Shown here piece by piece: positions 22,727-23,191 of a stretch of DNA of 23,191 bases (positions within the stretch are counted from its first letter, which is position 1; each line of letters starts with the position of its first letter). A program made the position numbers and the translations under genes. Below the pieces are notes generated by a model, which was not told the origin of the DNA, made no database searches, and saw nothing but the letters and a program-made list of their open reading frames with translations. This stretch comes from an uncultured Collinsella sp. (GTDB taxonomy: Bacteria > Actinomycetota > Coriobacteriia > Coriobacteriales > Coriobacteriaceae). Location of the stretch: assembly GCA_902489225.1 (NCBI GenBank), contig CABTZA010000008.1, positions 1-23,191 of the forward strand, given 5' to 3'.

Positions 22727-22751
22727 TTACGCGGTTCTACGAACCGCGTAA
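22727..22751. terminator. Perfect palindrome right after lysS
   Basis: TTACGCGGTTC (22727-22737) and GAACCGCGTAA (22741-22751) form an 11-bp perfect stem with a TAC loop, 4 bases after the lysS stop. No T-tract follows, so it may stabilise the 3' end or assist the next hairpin. Confidence 0.55.
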
Positions 22752-22765
22752 CGGCTCGACGCTGC

Positions 22766-22864
22766 GCGGGCCGCATTTGGACAATCTGACGTTCAACTTC
22801 AAGGGCGCGACCAGAAGGTCAGCGCCCTTTCGTTTCACGTCACCTTGTCACAAATGCGACCCGC
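22766..22864 (+). repeat. 99-bp imperfect inverted repeat containing a terminator
   Basis: The two halves (22766-22812 and 22817-22864) are complementary at about 39 of 47 positions, around a 4-base AGAA loop. The inner part (AAGGGCGC at 22801-22808 with GCGCCCTT at 22822-22829, plus GACC/GGTC) followed by TCGTTT resembles a terminator for lysS. The outer part (GCGGGCCGCATTTG against CAAATGCGACCCGC) extends far beyond what a terminator needs. It could be a palindromic mobile repeat or a structured RNA end. Confidence 0.65.
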
Positions 22865-22889
22865 TCGCTGGCGTTGCCAAAACATCGAT

Positions 22890-22947
22890 GTAGTCATTGG
22901 GGACGCTCTTAAACGACTAGTCATTCAAGAGCGTCCCCAATGACTAC
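22890..22947. repeat. 58-bp palindromic element with perfect 21-bp arms
   Basis: The arms at 22890-22910 and 22927-22947 are exact complements. They contain GTAGTCATTGGGGACG and its reverse. The 16-base loop contains the palindrome GACTAGTC and another TAGTCATT, so AGTCATT recurs in arm and loop. No T-tract flanks it. The form suggests a REP-like or MITE-like dispersed repeat. Copy number cannot be judged from this window. Confidence 0.65.
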
Positions 22948-23053
22948 TCAACGGCTATTGCGCACATGGCTCGCATGACAGCCGTCTCTTTTATGTTTCC
23001 TTTAGCTGTCGCTGCCTAGGATGGGGGTTAGTCGATAGGAAGGGAGCACCGGG

Positions 23054-23191
23054 ATGGACGACGCGAGCGAGCGCGCAATCGAAGAGGACATGCTCGATCA
23101 GTTCAACTACTTTGATGATGAGGACGAGGAGCTGATCGACCGTCGCGAGCCAGCGCCGCTTGATTCCTTTGATCTGGTCGATGAAGAGCCC
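23054..23191 (+). CDS. Acidic protein of unknown function, N-terminal part only
   Basis: An ORF opens at an ATG with a strong ribosome-binding site (AGGAAGGGAG, 23037-23046, 7 bases upstream) and stays open to the window edge (46 codons). The visible protein is very acidic, beginning MDDASERAIEEDMLDQFNYF and continuing with runs of Asp and Glu. No family is recognisable from this part. A -10-like TAGGAT at 23017-23022 without a clear -35 may be its promoter. Confidence 0.65.
   Translation, partial: MDDASERAIEEDMLDQFNYFDDEDEELIDRREPAPLDSFDLVDEEP

Overview
The window is about 62% G+C and reads as part of a bacterial chromosome. All protein genes found are on the + strand. The gene mix suggests a Coriobacteriia member, and Collinsella is my best guess. 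The reasons are a Veg-ispE pair, an ECF vitamin transporter with fused ATPases, a high-GC genome whose tRNA genes encode CCA, and a lysyl-tRNA synthetase with an added tRNA-binding domain. This assignment is inference from gene content, not a database match.

Layout: (1) Bases 1-495 hold homopolymeric G/C tracts at the window edge, a hairpin, a promoter and an FMN riboswitch. (2) 496-4719 is a riboflavin-uptake operon of ribU, a fused double-ATPase ecfA and ecfT. Two small FMN-binding split-barrel paralogues follow. (3) 4720-9950 is the arginine block argC-argJ-argB-argD. A tandem ArgR-type operator precedes it and a strong terminator closes it. (4) 9951-10739 has no protein gene. It holds an AT-rich MITE-like element with long terminal inverted repeats, a degenerate tandem duplication of tRNA 3' ends with terminators, and a minus-strand tRNA-Val. 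(5) 10740-14294 carries asnB and a murE-like ligase. (6) 14402-18261 carries a HAD phosphatase, murI, rph, rdgB and dtd. (7) 18392-22722 carries veg-ispE, tRNA-Pro, tatA, greA and lysS. (8) 22723-23053 is intergenic and packed with large inverted repeats. A new acidic ORF begins at 23054 and runs off the edge.

How the parts work together: FMN probably represses the riboflavin transporter through a riboswitch whose closing stem abuts the ribU ribosome-binding site. The downstream split-barrel proteins may be flavin users. ArgC, ArgJ, ArgB and ArgD convert glutamate to N-acetylornithine and recycle the acetyl group to give ornithine. The second half is housekeeping: cell-wall precursors (murI, murE), isoprenoids (ispE), RNA maturation (rph), quality control (rdgB, dtd), transcription (greA), secretion (tatA) and translation (lysS, tRNAs).

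The least ordinary items are the LysRS fused to a Trbp111/EMAP-II-type domain, the MITE-like element, the tRNA-arm tandem duplication, two large palindromic repeats after lysS, and a MurE whose amino-acid-specificity motif is not the diaminopimelate type. I saw no CRISPR array, transposase gene, phage gene or clear new defence system.
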